Assembly: GCA_030151245.1 (NCBI GenBank)
Contig: JASLEF010000096.1
Span: forward strand, 1-23,376
Direction: 5' to 3'
From: Ignatzschineria sp.
GTDB lineage: Bacteria; Pseudomonadota; Gammaproteobacteria; Cardiobacteriales; Wohlfahrtiimonadaceae
Length of the DNA stretch: 23,376 bases
Under the pieces are notes generated by a model. It saw nothing but the letters and a program-made list of their open reading frames with translations, was not told the origin of the DNA and made no database searches. The position numbers and the translations under genes were made by a program. Below are positions 7,726-15,672 of the stretch, piece by piece. How positions within the stretch are numbered: the stretch's first letter is position 1; each line of letters opens with the position of its first letter.

Positions 7726-7746
7726 TATTGAGAGATCATCTCAATA
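7726..7746. repeat. Small perfect inverted repeat after plsC-like gene
   Basis: TATTGAGA and TCTCAATA flank GATCA, 14 bases after the acyltransferase stop. It could be an mRNA 3' stem, but no T-run follows. A second inverted repeat, AGCAATT/AATTGCT (7942-7970), lies nearer the convergent gene. I cannot identify a true terminator in this 267-base gap between convergent genes. Confidence 0.4.
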
Positions 7747-7979
7747 ACAGCGTTGCGTCATTTTTTAGAGTGTGCGATTGCCAAAGATACTATGGATTGT
7801 TGATCACTAATATGGGGCTGAAACATCGTCTACCCTCGATTTCTATACCGTATTTCTACACTATATCTGTCTGCGCCAATTATATTATCTATTTGAGCGT
7901 ATGCGATGCAACCATCATCAAGCGCAAAACAGCTATCAAGAAGCAATTAAAAACCATTTTCAAAATTGCTAGGTCGTTA

Positions 7980-8888
7980 TTATAGACTTGGTGTGATGAG
8001 TAGCTCACAATACTGAGCATCTTTAGCGACTCGTATTTGTGCTGATTGCCGACATTTTCCGGCGCCATTGTTACCGGCAATATAATTTAATACAGAATCC
8101 CCACTATTGATCAACAGCTTTCCTTGATAACGATCAGAACGCTCGTGCCCTTTTAACGAAACATTCCCCACAACCATTGCCGCTAATCGTTGCTTTAAAA
8201 TCGATGCAGGTAATTCAGTTCCTTGATAATGTTGTGACTTCAGCCAATTTTGAGCCGCTTCACGATTACTCACTTGCTGTTTACTCGCCTGCGCTTCGGC
8301 GATCGTATAGAATTCTAATACCCAACCATTACTATTTTGATTCATAAGATTATAAGGGTTGGCAACCGCACTATACTGTTTCTCAAATACACTGTTACGC
8401 GCCGTCGCACTTTGCAATAACTGCTTTAAATTCTGCTGAACAGACTTTGGAGGAATGACAAAACCCAATGAGATCGCTTGATTTAAAACACTCCCCTCAT
8501 TTTTCAATTTTGCACGATTCATCATTACCGGCATGACAAAGTTGCCAAGACCTTCTTGATACAACCCTCCTAAACTTGAAGGACACTCATTCAATAGATG
8601 AAACACTTGCCACTTTTGGTGCTCTTTGACCATAAATGCCGCATGAGAATAACGAATACCGTACTTCTCCAAATCCTGTCCACTTCGTGCAATAATCACA
8701 ACCTCGCTATTTAAACGATTAAGTGCGGACTCAAGATCTTTTCCCACTGCAAAAGTTTGTTGCATTTCGATAGCGTTTAGATCGGTTGTACCACAGCTAT
8801 TCTCTGCCACAATCGAACTACACGCGCCTAATAACATCGCACTAGCTAAAACAGCGAGCAACTTCATTTGTGCAAGAGATGCTTTCAT
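7980..8888 (-). CDS. DUF2145 family lipoprotein
   Basis: The 302-residue product matches the pattern I know for DUF2145 proteins, whose function is unknown: VVIIARSGQDLEKYGIRYSHAAF (about 63-85), WQVFHLLNEC (93-102), LYQEGLGNF (109-117) and PYNLMNQNSNGWVLE (178-192). The N-terminus is a lipoprotein signal with lipobox LGAC at Cys23, so it is probably membrane-anchored facing the periplasm. The conserved His in YSHA and the NxNxW segment could be active-site positions of a papain/NlpC-like fold, but this is speculation. The gene follows the small exported protein gene with no gap (9329-8889, then 8888), so the two are one transcription unit and may act together. Confidence 0.78.
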   Translation of the reverse strand: MKASLAQMKLLAVLASAMLLGACSSIVAENSCGTTDLNAIEMQQTFAVGKDLESALNRLNSEVVIIARSGQDLEKYGIRYSHAAFMVKEHQKWQVFHLLNECPSSLGGLYQEGLGNFVMPVMMNRAKLKNEGSVLNQAISLGFVIPPKSVQQNLKQLLQSATARNSVFEKQYSAVANPYNLMNQNSNGWVLEFYTIAEAQASKQQVSNREAAQNWLKSQHYQGTELPASILKQRLAAMVVGNVSLKGHERSDRYQGKLLINSGDSVLNYIAGNNGAGKCRQSAQIRVAKDAQYCELLITPSL

Positions 8889-9329
8889 CTATAACGCCTT
8901 TTGCTTCAGGATATTTGCATCAGCATGCTTGACAAAAAGGTGCTTCGCTTCGCCATTCACATAGAGCATTCTTTCACCTTTTTGCCCCTCTTCAAGCTTA
9001 ATCTTATCATCAGCGTGAATCTCTACGCGATCTCTCGCCTCTTTGGGAAGCTTCAATTGCACAGGGTTTCCTGCTTCATCTTTTGCATCTAAATAGACAA
9101 AATCATCTTCCTCTTGAGCAATACTACCATTAGATGAGTGACTGGTGCCGCGCGTAATTTCCGTAGATGCAATCACCGGCAAAACAGCGACCGATATCAT
9201 CACCATCGAAGAGAGTACCATCGAGCTTTCGCTATCATTTAACTGAGCTGAAGCGATCTGCGGCATCTGTATGAATGAGATCATAGAAACTGCTAATAGA
9301 CTGATTTTAAGCTTTTTAGAAATGGGCAT
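8889..9329 (-). CDS. Small exported protein of unknown function
   Basis: I do not recognise a family with confidence. The 146-residue product has a signal peptide (basic MPISKKLK, hydrophobic core about 9-27, cleavage near ASA-QL at 28). After it come a Ser/Met/Val-rich segment (about 31-56) that could be a second hydrophobic stretch, a linker rich in Ser/Asn, and an acidic and basic C-terminal part (about 73-146) that looks like a small beta domain (DDFVYLDAKDEAGNPVQLKL). It immediately precedes and abuts the DUF2145 lipoprotein gene, so the proteins probably work in the same envelope process. Confidence 0.65.
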   Translation of the reverse strand: MPISKKLKISLLAVSMISFIQMPQIASAQLNDSESSMVLSSMVMISVAVLPVIASTEITRGTSHSSNGSIAQEEDDFVYLDAKDEAGNPVQLKLPKEARDRVEIHADDKIKLEEGQKGERMLYVNGEAKHLFVKHADANILKQKAL

Positions 9330-9531
9330 GGTTACCTCTCTATTTTATAAAAAATTATTTCCTCAGTATAATTCGATTACTTTCATAAACCTATTTAAAA
9401 TTGGGCTAATTTCATATTAAAGATATTGATTCAAGATATTTGCCTATTTGCAAAATAAGTAGAATATTCCATGCTTTTTCACCTCGAATAAGCGACAATA
9501 AAGGTTTACTCGCTGATGAAACAGAAGGTCT

Positions 9532-10302
9532 ATGGCACAGAAAAATCATCTCTTTCGCTTTGCTTCACACAAAAATAGTCGTGAAACGCTTTACGGAGAA
9601 ACAAGGCTCGATCGCTATTATCCTTTTTCAAAAGATAATCGTTTAACAGTGATGGTTTGGAACATCTACAAACAGCAAAAACTCAATTGGTTATCGATTC
9701 TTCACGAATATGGCAAAGATCGAGATCTCATCCTACTGCAAGAGGCAAAGGCCTCTGAGGATCTCGTAAAATTCTCTAAAGAGCACTTTTTGGTAGGAGA
9801 TCAAGTTCCGGCAATTGAGATCACCAAAGATTCGTATGGGGTGATGACACTCGCTTCAAGTTATCCTGTCTATTCAAGACCTTTCCGAACAGCAGAGCCC
9901 TTTCTTCGTCTTGCTAAATCAGCGCTGATCACGATTTATCCCCTCTTTGATAAACGCTTATTAATGGTCGTCAATGTCCATTCTGTCAATTTTAGTTTGG
10001 GCGTCAAAATCTATCGTGAACAGATTCAATCCATTGCTGAACATGTGATGAATCACAATGGTCCTGTGATATTTGCTGGCGATTTCAATACTTGGAGTCG
10101 AAAGCGCTTACATCTGCTCTATCTTTTTACACGCAGAATGGGCTTGAAATCTGTGAACTTTGATGATGATTGTCGAAAATCCTTCTTCAAATCTCCGCTT
10201 GATTTCATTTTTTACCGCGGACTGATTTTAGAAAAAAGCGAAGTTCTCCAAACGGATGCTTCCGATCATAATCCGCTACTGGTGGATTTTAGGATTCGGT
10301 AA
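9532..10302 (+). CDS. yafD: UPF0294 endonuclease/exonuclease/phosphatase-fold protein
   Basis: The 256-residue product is closely similar to E. coli YafD as I recall it, sharing VWNIYKQQ, LLQEA, VPA, RLAKSAL, LLMVVN, NFSLGV, GPVI, AGDFN and ASDHNPLLV. It carries the residues expected of the DNase I/sphingomyelinase fold: Asn44, Glu71, His150, GDFN at 183-186, LDF at 223-225 and Asp245-His246. It is therefore likely to be an Mg-dependent phosphodiesterase or phosphatase, but the YafD substrate is not established. No signal peptide is visible. The first 37 residues precede the first beta strand, as in YafD, which supports the ATG at 9532; AGAAGG lies just before it. It is divergent from the exported pair. 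Confidence 0.9.
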   Translation: MAQKNHLFRFASHKNSRETLYGETRLDRYYPFSKDNRLTVMVWNIYKQQKLNWLSILHEYGKDRDLILLQEAKASEDLVKFSKEHFLVGDQVPAIEITKDSYGVMTLASSYPVYSRPFRTAEPFLRLAKSALITIYPLFDKRLLMVVNVHSVNFSLGVKIYREQIQSIAEHVMNHNGPVIFAGDFNTWSRKRLHLLYLFTRRMGLKSVNFDDDCRKSFFKSPLDFIFYRGLILEKSEVLQTDASDHNPLLVDFRIR

Positions 10303-10672
10303 ATTCACGATAATAGTAATCATAGATCTCCATTATTTAATGAAGTGAATCGTTCAATGGCGAACCAAAATCACCTACATGATGCTGGATATCAACTTTT
10401 TCTTGCTGACCAAATCTGGTGCGCCAACATATTATCTACTGCTACAAGATTATTATAAGTATGCAAGCATTCAACCCAAGTGATACTAGAAGCATAAAAA
10501 TAATATCTGACAACATTTATACAAAAAAATATATAAACACACATATATACATACACATACAAAAAGCACTTATAAAAAGCACTTATAAAACATACATGTA
10601 AAAATATTCTGAAACTAAGATCGTGACCAATCGTCGTAATCATCGACCCATAAAACCATTTTAAAAATCCTT
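10303..10672. other. AT-rich low-complexity gap between convergent genes
   Basis: There is no gene here. The middle holds a 25-base run of strictly alternating purine and pyrimidine (10537-10561, CA/TA steps) followed at once by a perfect tandem duplication of AAAAAGCACTTAT (10561-10573 and 10574-10586). I see no clear intrinsic terminator for either yafD or yigZ. Frames crossing it on both strands have atypical composition and no good start signals. Confidence 0.6.
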
Positions 10673-11284
10673 TTAAAGATCGACTTTCTCGGTAATAAAA
10701 AGAGTTTCAACTTTCTCCAAGCGCTCAATTAATCCGGCGTAATCATTGGCGCGAACACTTAAAGTCATTTCACAATTGATACCATAGTTTTCAGATACTT
10801 TATCGGCATTAAAGTCGTTAATTACGTGATTGACATCATTTGTTGCCGGATAATCAAAAGTGAAACTCACTTGCAAACCAATCGTTTTGGTGACGATATT
10901 GGCTTTCTCTAACGCATTACGTGCGCCTTCTTGATATGCCGAAACGAGTCCGCCGGTGCCGAGCTTAATGCCGCCGAAATAACGCACAACCATTACTAAG
11001 ACATTGGTAAGTTCTAAGGAGCGAATCTGCCCTAAAATCGGTCTGCCGGCAGAACCAGAAGGTTCACCATCATCATTAGCGCGATAATGTTCATACTTAT
11101 CACCTAAAACGTAGGCGTAGCAAACATGACGAGAATCGTTATAACGTTTTCGATACTCATCTAAAAGATCATCAATCTCTGCTTCTGACGTGACCGGCAC
11201 GGCAAAGGTGATGAAACGGCTGCGAGAAATGACAAACTCATCTTCGCTTAGTGCGGTAATAGTTCTATATTGATCACTTTTCAT
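10673..11284 (-). CDS. yigZ: YigZ/IMPACT family protein
   Basis: The 203-residue product has the IMPACT family signatures: SRFIT near residue 24, RHVCYAYVLG, DDGEPSGSAGRPIL, and VVRYFGGIKLGTGGLVSAY, followed by the C-terminal ferredoxin-like domain. Eukaryotic IMPACT is linked to Gcn2 control; the exact role of bacterial YigZ is unclear, with RNA- or ribosome-related roles proposed. The frame is open upstream to 11422 but those 46 residues are Arg/Ser/Tyr-rich and unlike the family, while the ATG at 11284 gives the length of E. coli YigZ. An extended -10 element just upstream supports the short form. No ribosome binding site precedes this ATG. Confidence 0.92.
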   Translation of the reverse strand: MKSDQYRTITALSEDEFVISRSRFITFAVPVTSEAEIDDLLDEYRKRYNDSRHVCYAYVLGDKYEHYRANDDGEPSGSAGRPILGQIRSLELTNVLVMVVRYFGGIKLGTGGLVSAYQEGARNALEKANIVTKTIGLQVSFTFDYPATNDVNHVINDFNADKVSENYGINCEMTLSVRANDYAGLIERLEKVETLFITEKVDL

Positions 11285-11291
11285 GAACGAG

Positions 11292-11300
11292 ATTATATCA
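11292..11300 (-). promoter_or_regulatory. Extended -10 promoter of yigZ
   Basis: The minus strand reads TGATATAAT, a perfect TGN extension plus TATAAT. Seven bases separate the hexamer from the yigZ ATG, so transcription should start at or within one base of the ATG. No good -35 is visible, which is tolerated with an extended -10. Confidence 0.6.
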
Positions 11301-11464
11301 TGAGATTGCAGAGATTTTTGACGCTCTGAATCAATTCTTTTATGACTAATCCAACGCTGATAATAGTAGCTCCTTCTTCGTTGTCGTACTGATCTAGAAA
11401 ACATCACGACTTTCAAGCTCATGATTTATCTGATGCGGAGTAAGGTGGAACGATCCCTTCTGCA

Positions 11465-11944
11465 TTAAATAAACTGACTATAACGCTGCAAAGTGCTCTG
11501 TACCCGCGCGGGTAATAGATCAAGATCTAGACTATCGAGCCAATTCTTAATCTCCAATCCTAAGGCGGTATCTCCTTCTAATGATAAGGTGCGATTAAAA
11601 AAGAGCGTGTCAGGGTCTTCTTGACGAGAGATCATCAAAACTAAAGGATTAAATGTCGACTTTAAAGTGACATCAGCCGCTCTGCCTCGATCATCAATGA
11701 CCCTTAACTGCTCATTCTCTAGGGTGATTTTTATAGAATAATCAAGATCTTTCACTTCAATTAAAAATACTCGATCCTCTAAAAACTCCAAATCCCCCTC
11801 TTCAATGGCTGATTTAAAAAAGTGATTCAGAGTCATCCCCACGATCTTAAGTTTCAGCCATTGCGGCATTATTTTCAGATGATATTTACAAAGTGGTGGG
11901 ATAACCTTTGGAATTTGTTGCATAAATTTTTGATGGAGATTCAT
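11465..11944 (-). CDS. ubiT: Ubiquinone biosynthesis accessory factor UbiT (SCP2 domain)
   Basis: UbiT is an SCP2-domain lipid-binding protein needed with UbiU and UbiV for oxygen-independent ubiquinone synthesis. The 159-residue product contains the SCP2 core: LNHFFKSAIEEGDLEFLEDR, then a beta sheet through IKITLENEQLRVI, and DVTLKSTFNPLVLMISRQEDPDTLFFNRTLSLEGDTALGLEIKNWLD in two continuous stretches, the FNRTLSLEGDTALG part being especially typical. I start at 11944 because GAGGAAA stands 5 bases before it; the ATG at 11971 is part of the FNR box and adds nine residues without family support. It diverges from ubiU across a short FNR-controlled region, the same arrangement as in E. coli. Confidence 0.93.
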   Translation of the reverse strand: MNLHQKFMQQIPKVIPPLCKYHLKIMPQWLKLKIVGMTLNHFFKSAIEEGDLEFLEDRVFLIEVKDLDYSIKITLENEQLRVIDDRGRAADVTLKSTFNPLVLMISRQEDPDTLFFNRTLSLEGDTALGLEIKNWLDSLDLDLLPARVQSTLQRYSQFI

Positions 11945-11957
11945 AGTTTCCTCATTA

Positions 11958-11971
11958 TTGATTGGTATCAA
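11958..11971. promoter_or_regulatory. Perfect FNR box, activating position for ubiU
   Basis: TTGATTGGTATCAA matches the FNR/ANR consensus TTGAT-N4-ATCAA at all ten fixed positions. Its centre (11964.5) is 41.5 bases upstream of position 12006, the expected start from the -10-like TATCTT at 11994-11999, which is the class II activation spacing. It also lies within the ubiT leader. Confidence 0.88.
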
Positions 11972-11980
11972 GACTCCTCT

Positions 11981-11999
11981 ACTCTAAACAATCTATCTT
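11981..11999. promoter_or_regulatory. Divergent -10 elements of ubiT and ubiU
   Basis: Plus strand: TATCTT at 11994-11999 (four of six matches) for ubiU, start near 12006. Minus strand: TAGAGT at 11981-11986 (four of six) for ubiT, start near 11974. Both lack a good -35, as expected of FNR-activated class II promoters, and both give leaders of about 30 bases. Confidence 0.6.
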
Positions 12000-12008
12000 G
12001 TAAGAGCT

Positions 12009-12022
12009 TTGATTCTAATCAT
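12009..12022. promoter_or_regulatory. Near-perfect FNR box, activating position for ubiT
   Basis: TTGATTCTAATCAT matches the FNR consensus at nine of ten fixed positions. Its centre (12015.5) is 41.5 bases upstream, on the minus strand, of the predicted ubiT start at 11974. It lies at about +10 of the predicted ubiU transcript. Confidence 0.65.
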
Positions 12023-12036
12023 TCTATAGGAGAGTT

Positions 12037-13035
12037 ATGGAACTATTATGCCCCGCAGGAAATCTCCCCGCGCTAAAAACGGCCTTTGAATATGGTGCAG
12101 ATGCTGCTTATATCGGACTGAAGGATGAAACAAATGCTCGGCATTTCCCGGGTCTTAATTTCACCGAAAAACGACTACAAGAAGCGATTAAGATAACTCG
12201 CGATTTTGGTAGAAAACTCCATGTTGCCATCAATACTTTCGCCCATCCTGCAAAGCAGTATATTTGGCGAGATGCAATTGATCGAGCGGTTGGTGAAGGC
12301 GTTGATGTATTGATTCTCTCCGATATTGCCAATCTTGATTACGTTGCCGAGAAATATCCCGAGATGGAAGTACATCTCTCAGTACAGGCATCTAGTACCT
12401 CTCTTGAATCCATTAAGTTTTATCATCGAGAGTTTCGGGTCGATCGTGTGGTGATTCCACGAGTATTACCGATTCATCAAGTAAAATCACTGGCAGCCGT
12501 TTCTCCTGTTCCTCTTGAGGTCTTTGCTTTTGGAGGACTTTGCATTATGGCGGAAGGACGATGTTATCTCTCCTCTTATGTGACCGGAAAATCCCCCAAT
12601 ACTGCCGGCGCTTGCTCTCCAGCAGAATTTGTCGAATGGGCAGAAATCGGTGATGGTGGACGAGAAACCCGCCTCAACAATGTTCTCATCGATCGTTTTA
12701 CCAAAGAGGAAAATGCCGGATATCCAACGCTTTGCAAAGGTCGATACAGCGTTGACAACGCACTTTCTCACGTCATGGAAGAACCCACAAGCCTTAATAC
12801 TATTGCGCTTATTCCAGACTTTTTCAAAATGGGAATTGCATCCGTTAAAATCGAAGGCCGTCAACGAAGCCCCGCCTATGTCTCTAAAGTCACGAAAACA
12901 TGGCGCGAAGCAATTGACCACTATCTCACTAATCCTGAGACTTTCCAAGTGAAAGAACATTGGGAACAGGCTCTCAATGAGATTTCGGAAGGAAGACAGA
13001 CAACTTTAGGAGCCTACCATCGCAAATGGCTCTGA
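12037..13035 (+). CDS. ubiU: Oxygen-independent ubiquinone hydroxylation protein UbiU
   Basis: UbiU, a peptidase-U32-family Fe-S protein, forms a heterodimer with UbiV that is needed for the hydroxylation steps of ubiquinone synthesis without oxygen. The 332-residue product starts MELLCPAGNLPALKTAFEYG, has the family's GLKDETNARHFPGLNF and CIMAEGRCYLSSYVTG, and contains Cys169, Cys176, Cys193 and Cys233, matching the four cluster ligands known in E. coli UbiU (169, 176, 193, 232). AGGAGA just before the ATG supports the start. It diverges from ubiT with 92 bases between the start codons, and ubiV follows 198 bases downstream with a small CCTCT/AGAGG hairpin in the gap. The FNR box upstream fits anaerobic induction. 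Confidence 0.96.
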   Translation: MELLCPAGNLPALKTAFEYGADAAYIGLKDETNARHFPGLNFTEKRLQEAIKITRDFGRKLHVAINTFAHPAKQYIWRDAIDRAVGEGVDVLILSDIANLDYVAEKYPEMEVHLSVQASSTSLESIKFYHREFRVDRVVIPRVLPIHQVKSLAAVSPVPLEVFAFGGLCIMAEGRCYLSSYVTGKSPNTAGACSPAEFVEWAEIGDGGRETRLNNVLIDRFTKEENAGYPTLCKGRYSVDNALSHVMEEPTSLNTIALIPDFFKMGIASVKIEGRQRSPAYVSKVTKTWREAIDHYLTNPETFQVKEHWEQALNEISEGRQTTLGAYHRKWL

Positions 13036-13233
13036 TCCTCTACTTTAGGGAGAGGTAATATTGAGATTTAGAAATATTCTTCCTTAAATATTTCAAATAG
13101 GTAATTGAGGACGGTAACCAACATTCATTTCAGTTATAGATCGGCTTTAAAACCACGCTCCTGATAACAACTCTTCTAAAGACATCCCAAAACCATGTAA
13201 AAATAACAACTTTAACATTAAAGGATCTTCATT

Positions 13234-14127
13234 ATGAAACTCTCGCTTGGCCCTATTCTCTACTGCTGGGAACATAATCGCATTCATGATTTTTACGAAA
13301 AAGTGCAACAAAGTTCGGTAGATATTGTCTATTTAGGAGAAGCTGTTTGCGCTAAACGCCAAGAACTAAAACTTGAAGATTGGCTTGAGGTTGGTAAATC
13401 ACTTCAAAATGCCGGCAAAGAAGTCGTGATCACATCCTTGGCATTAGTCGATAGTCCATCGAAGCTGAAAGATGTTAAAAGTGCCGTTAATAATGGGATA
13501 TTCACTATTGAAGCCAATGATATGGCGGCTGTAAATCTCTGCTTCGAACAAGGACTCCCCTTCACCGCCGGACATGCGCTCAATCTTTATAATGCTGAAT
13601 CCCTCAATGTACTGCTGCGTAATGGCATGCAAAGATGGTGTCTGCCTGTAGAACTATCTAAAAAATGGTTGGTAGAGATTAAAGAGAGAGCAGCAAGCTC
13701 CGGCATTTGGCATCAATTTGAGAAAGAGGTTTTAGGCTTTGGCTATCTGCCGCTCTCCTACTCTGCCCGTTGTTTTACCGCCCGAAGTGTTGGGAGAGAA
13801 AAAGCGAATTGTGAAGTCATTTGTATCGAAGATATCGCCGGGAAAGCCGTGATCTCTCAAGATAATGAACGTATTTTTACGATGAATGGTATACAGATGC
13901 AAAGTGGGCTCTGCAACAACCTGATTAATGAAATTCCCTCAATGGAAACTTTAATCGATATTATCCGCTTATCCCCGCTTGATGATCAAGAGATTTTCAA
14001 TGTGATTGCGCAATATCAAGAAGCACTAACGAATCCTAATACCCGCTTCACACTTTCAAAGCAAGAATGTGATGGTTACTGGTTGGGAAATGCCGGAAAA
14101 ACTACAAGTTATTTTGATTCACATTAA
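13234..14127 (+). CDS. ubiV: Oxygen-independent ubiquinone hydroxylation protein UbiV
   Basis: UbiV is the partner of UbiU and also belongs to the U32 family. The 297-residue product starts MKLSLGPILYCWEHNRIHDFY and has VYLGEAVCAKR, GFGYLPLSYSARCFTARS and a C-terminal GYWLGNAG. Cys39, Cys180, Cys193 and Cys197 are at exactly the positions reported for the [4Fe-4S] ligands of E. coli UbiV. AAAGGA 8 bases before ATG supports the start. Genes ubiU and ubiV face the same way but are 198 bases apart, an unusually wide gap for partners; I see no FNR box in it, so ubiV probably depends on read-through from the ubiU promoter or on an unseen promoter. Confidence 0.95.
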   Translation: MKLSLGPILYCWEHNRIHDFYEKVQQSSVDIVYLGEAVCAKRQELKLEDWLEVGKSLQNAGKEVVITSLALVDSPSKLKDVKSAVNNGIFTIEANDMAAVNLCFEQGLPFTAGHALNLYNAESLNVLLRNGMQRWCLPVELSKKWLVEIKERAASSGIWHQFEKEVLGFGYLPLSYSARCFTARSVGREKANCEVICIEDIAGKAVISQDNERIFTMNGIQMQSGLCNNLINEIPSMETLIDIIRLSPLDDQEIFNVIAQYQEALTNPNTRFTLSKQECDGYWLGNAGKTTSYFDSH

Positions 14128-14469
14128 AAAGCTACTGCAATCGAGGTTTAAAATCTGAATCACAGCTGGAACGAATGCTTGCACGCTTTTAACAATTTCG
14201 TGCCAGCAAGATCAGCAATTATTTAAGGATAATTGTAATCATCTAGCAACAAGCAAAACTAAATTTCAGCGTCATCGCACACTAACACTTCATACTGGCG
14301 CATCAACTGATAGATGCACAACACTGGTTCTCTCCAGTATCCCGCAAGTTAATGGGGTTCGCATCGTGATACATAACAGATACGATAGATCATAAAAAAG
14401 CCACCTGATTGAATCAGATGGCTTACTCATATTTATTTTAATAACTCTATTTCAAATGCAATGCTGAAA
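14128..14469. other. Intergenic region with nested inverted repeat
   Basis: Between convergent ubiV and the aminotransferase gene. ATACTGG (14292-14298) pairs with CCAGTAT (14334-14340), and inside it GCATC (14300-14304) pairs with GATGC (14313-14317), giving a possible two-tier RNA fold. The aminotransferase terminator is at 14394-14424. No gene is visible. Confidence 0.45.
14394..14424 (-). terminator. Intrinsic terminator of the aminotransferase gene
   Basis: On the minus strand AAGCCATCTGATT and ATCAGGTGGCTT pair around a very short loop and are followed by a run of six T. On the plus strand the stem is not followed by a proper T-run, so it serves the minus-strand gene mainly. Confidence 0.88.
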
Positions 14470-15672
14470 CTATGCTTCGTAATTTTCCAATGCAATCGCT
14501 AAACGGCGACCAGCTTCTTCTGCAAGTTTCTCATCTACTGTTGCAAATGAGAGGCGAAGCGTATCATCTTCTGGCGTACCAACATAGAATGCGGCACCCG
14601 GGACAAATACCACTTCAGCATCAATCGCATGTTTAAGTAATTTTGTCGCACTCATACCTTTTGGCAATCTCGCCCAAAGAAACATACCGCCTGTTGGTTC
14701 CGCAAAAGTAATCTTATCACCGAGATGCTCTCTTAAAGAATCCATCAACATTTGACAACGTGCTTGATACGCTTTTGAAATCTCTTTAATACGCGGTTGC
14801 AAACGACCACTTTTAAGATAGTTTGCCACGATTAACTGCGATAATACCGGTGTGTGAAGATCCACTGATTGCTTACAGATCACAATTTTGTTACGGATTC
14901 TTTCGCTTGTAACGATAAATCCTAAACGAAGTCCCGGCACCAATACTTTTGAAAATGATGAGAGGTAGACAATGTGCTCTTTCTCATTCTCTGTTTTTGC
15001 CAATGAATAGATCGGTTTTGCGAGTGCATCAGTGAAACGAATCTCCCCATAAGGGTCATCTTCGAAAATGACAAAATTGTGCTTCACTGCTAAATCTAAG
15101 ATACGTTGACGATTTTCTTGTGATAACGTTGAACCTGTTGGGTTTGCAAAAGTAGGAACAATATAGAGCGCTTTAATTTTGCCTTTTTCAAGACGCGCTT
15201 CCAATGCATCCACATTTAAACCTTCTGCGCCACCTTCTATATCTTCCACATTCGCACCGGTCATTTTAAAACCTTGAATTGCGGCAAGATAAGTTGGGCG
15301 CTCAACTAAAATGGTGTCGCCCTCATCTAAAAACGTACGTGCAATTAAGTCTAAACCTTGTTGTGATCCGCTTGTGACAATGATTTCGCTGTTCTTAGCC
15401 GCAATCCCACGATCACTAATCAATTTTACAATTTCTGATTGTAAAACAGGCTCACCATCAGTGGTACTGTATTGATAAGCGTTAATTTCACCAGAGGCAA
15501 TGACTTCATTCAGAGCGGCGTTAATCCCATCCATGTCAAACATATCTGCTGCAGGAATTCCCCCCGCGAGCGAGACAATATTTGGCATTTTACTATATTG
15601 TAAAAGATCTCTTACGATTGAGCTTTGAGAACCTTGAATGCGTTTTGCAAATAAACTCTCTAAATCCGCCAT
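14470..15672 (-). CDS. PLP-dependent aminotransferase (LysN/MocR-type class I)
   Basis: A fold-type I aminotransferase of 400 residues. Visible are VSLAGGIP (33-40), YQYSTTDGEPVLQSEI (67-81), SGSQQGLDLI (101-110), the FANPTG loop with Asn177, EDDPYGE (204-210) with the PLP-contacting Asp205 and Tyr208, and SSFSKVLVPGLRLGF with the Schiff-base Lys242. LRLSFA near the end carries the carboxylate-binding Arg. The pattern matches the family of 2-aminoadipate/branched-chain or aromatic aminotransferases and the catalytic part of MocR regulators, but there is no GntR DNA-binding domain, so it is an enzyme. The substrate cannot be assigned. TAGGAG 12 bases before ATG supports the start. It is monocistronic and divergent from recC. 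Confidence 0.9.
   Translation of the reverse strand: MADLESLFAKRIQGSQSSIVRDLLQYSKMPNIVSLAGGIPAADMFDMDGINAALNEVIASGEINAYQYSTTDGEPVLQSEIVKLISDRGIAAKNSEIIVTSGSQQGLDLIARTFLDEGDTILVERPTYLAAIQGFKMTGANVEDIEGGAEGLNVDALEARLEKGKIKALYIVPTFANPTGSTLSQENRQRILDLAVKHNFVIFEDDPYGEIRFTDALAKPIYSLAKTENEKEHIVYLSSFSKVLVPGLRLGFIVTSERIRNKIVICKQSVDLHTPVLSQLIVANYLKSGRLQPRIKEISKAYQARCQMLMDSLREHLGDKITFAEPTGGMFLWARLPKGMSATKLLKHAIDAEVVFVPGAAFYVGTPEDDTLRLSFATVDEKLAEEAGRRLAIALENYEA

Noticed and set aside
7713..7985. 90-codon plus-strand frame after the plsC-like gene
   Set aside because: It begins with TTG directly after a stop, has no binding site, no family resemblance and Cys/Tyr-rich out-of-frame-like composition.
10392..10643. 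Frames on both strands in the yafD-yigZ gap
   Set aside because: They are made of low-complexity AT sequence, lack binding sites and resemble no protein.
12487..12960. 157-codon minus-strand frame inside ubiU
   Set aside because: It lies wholly opposite a well-supported gene, with no start signal and Cys/Phe-rich composition typical of a shadow.
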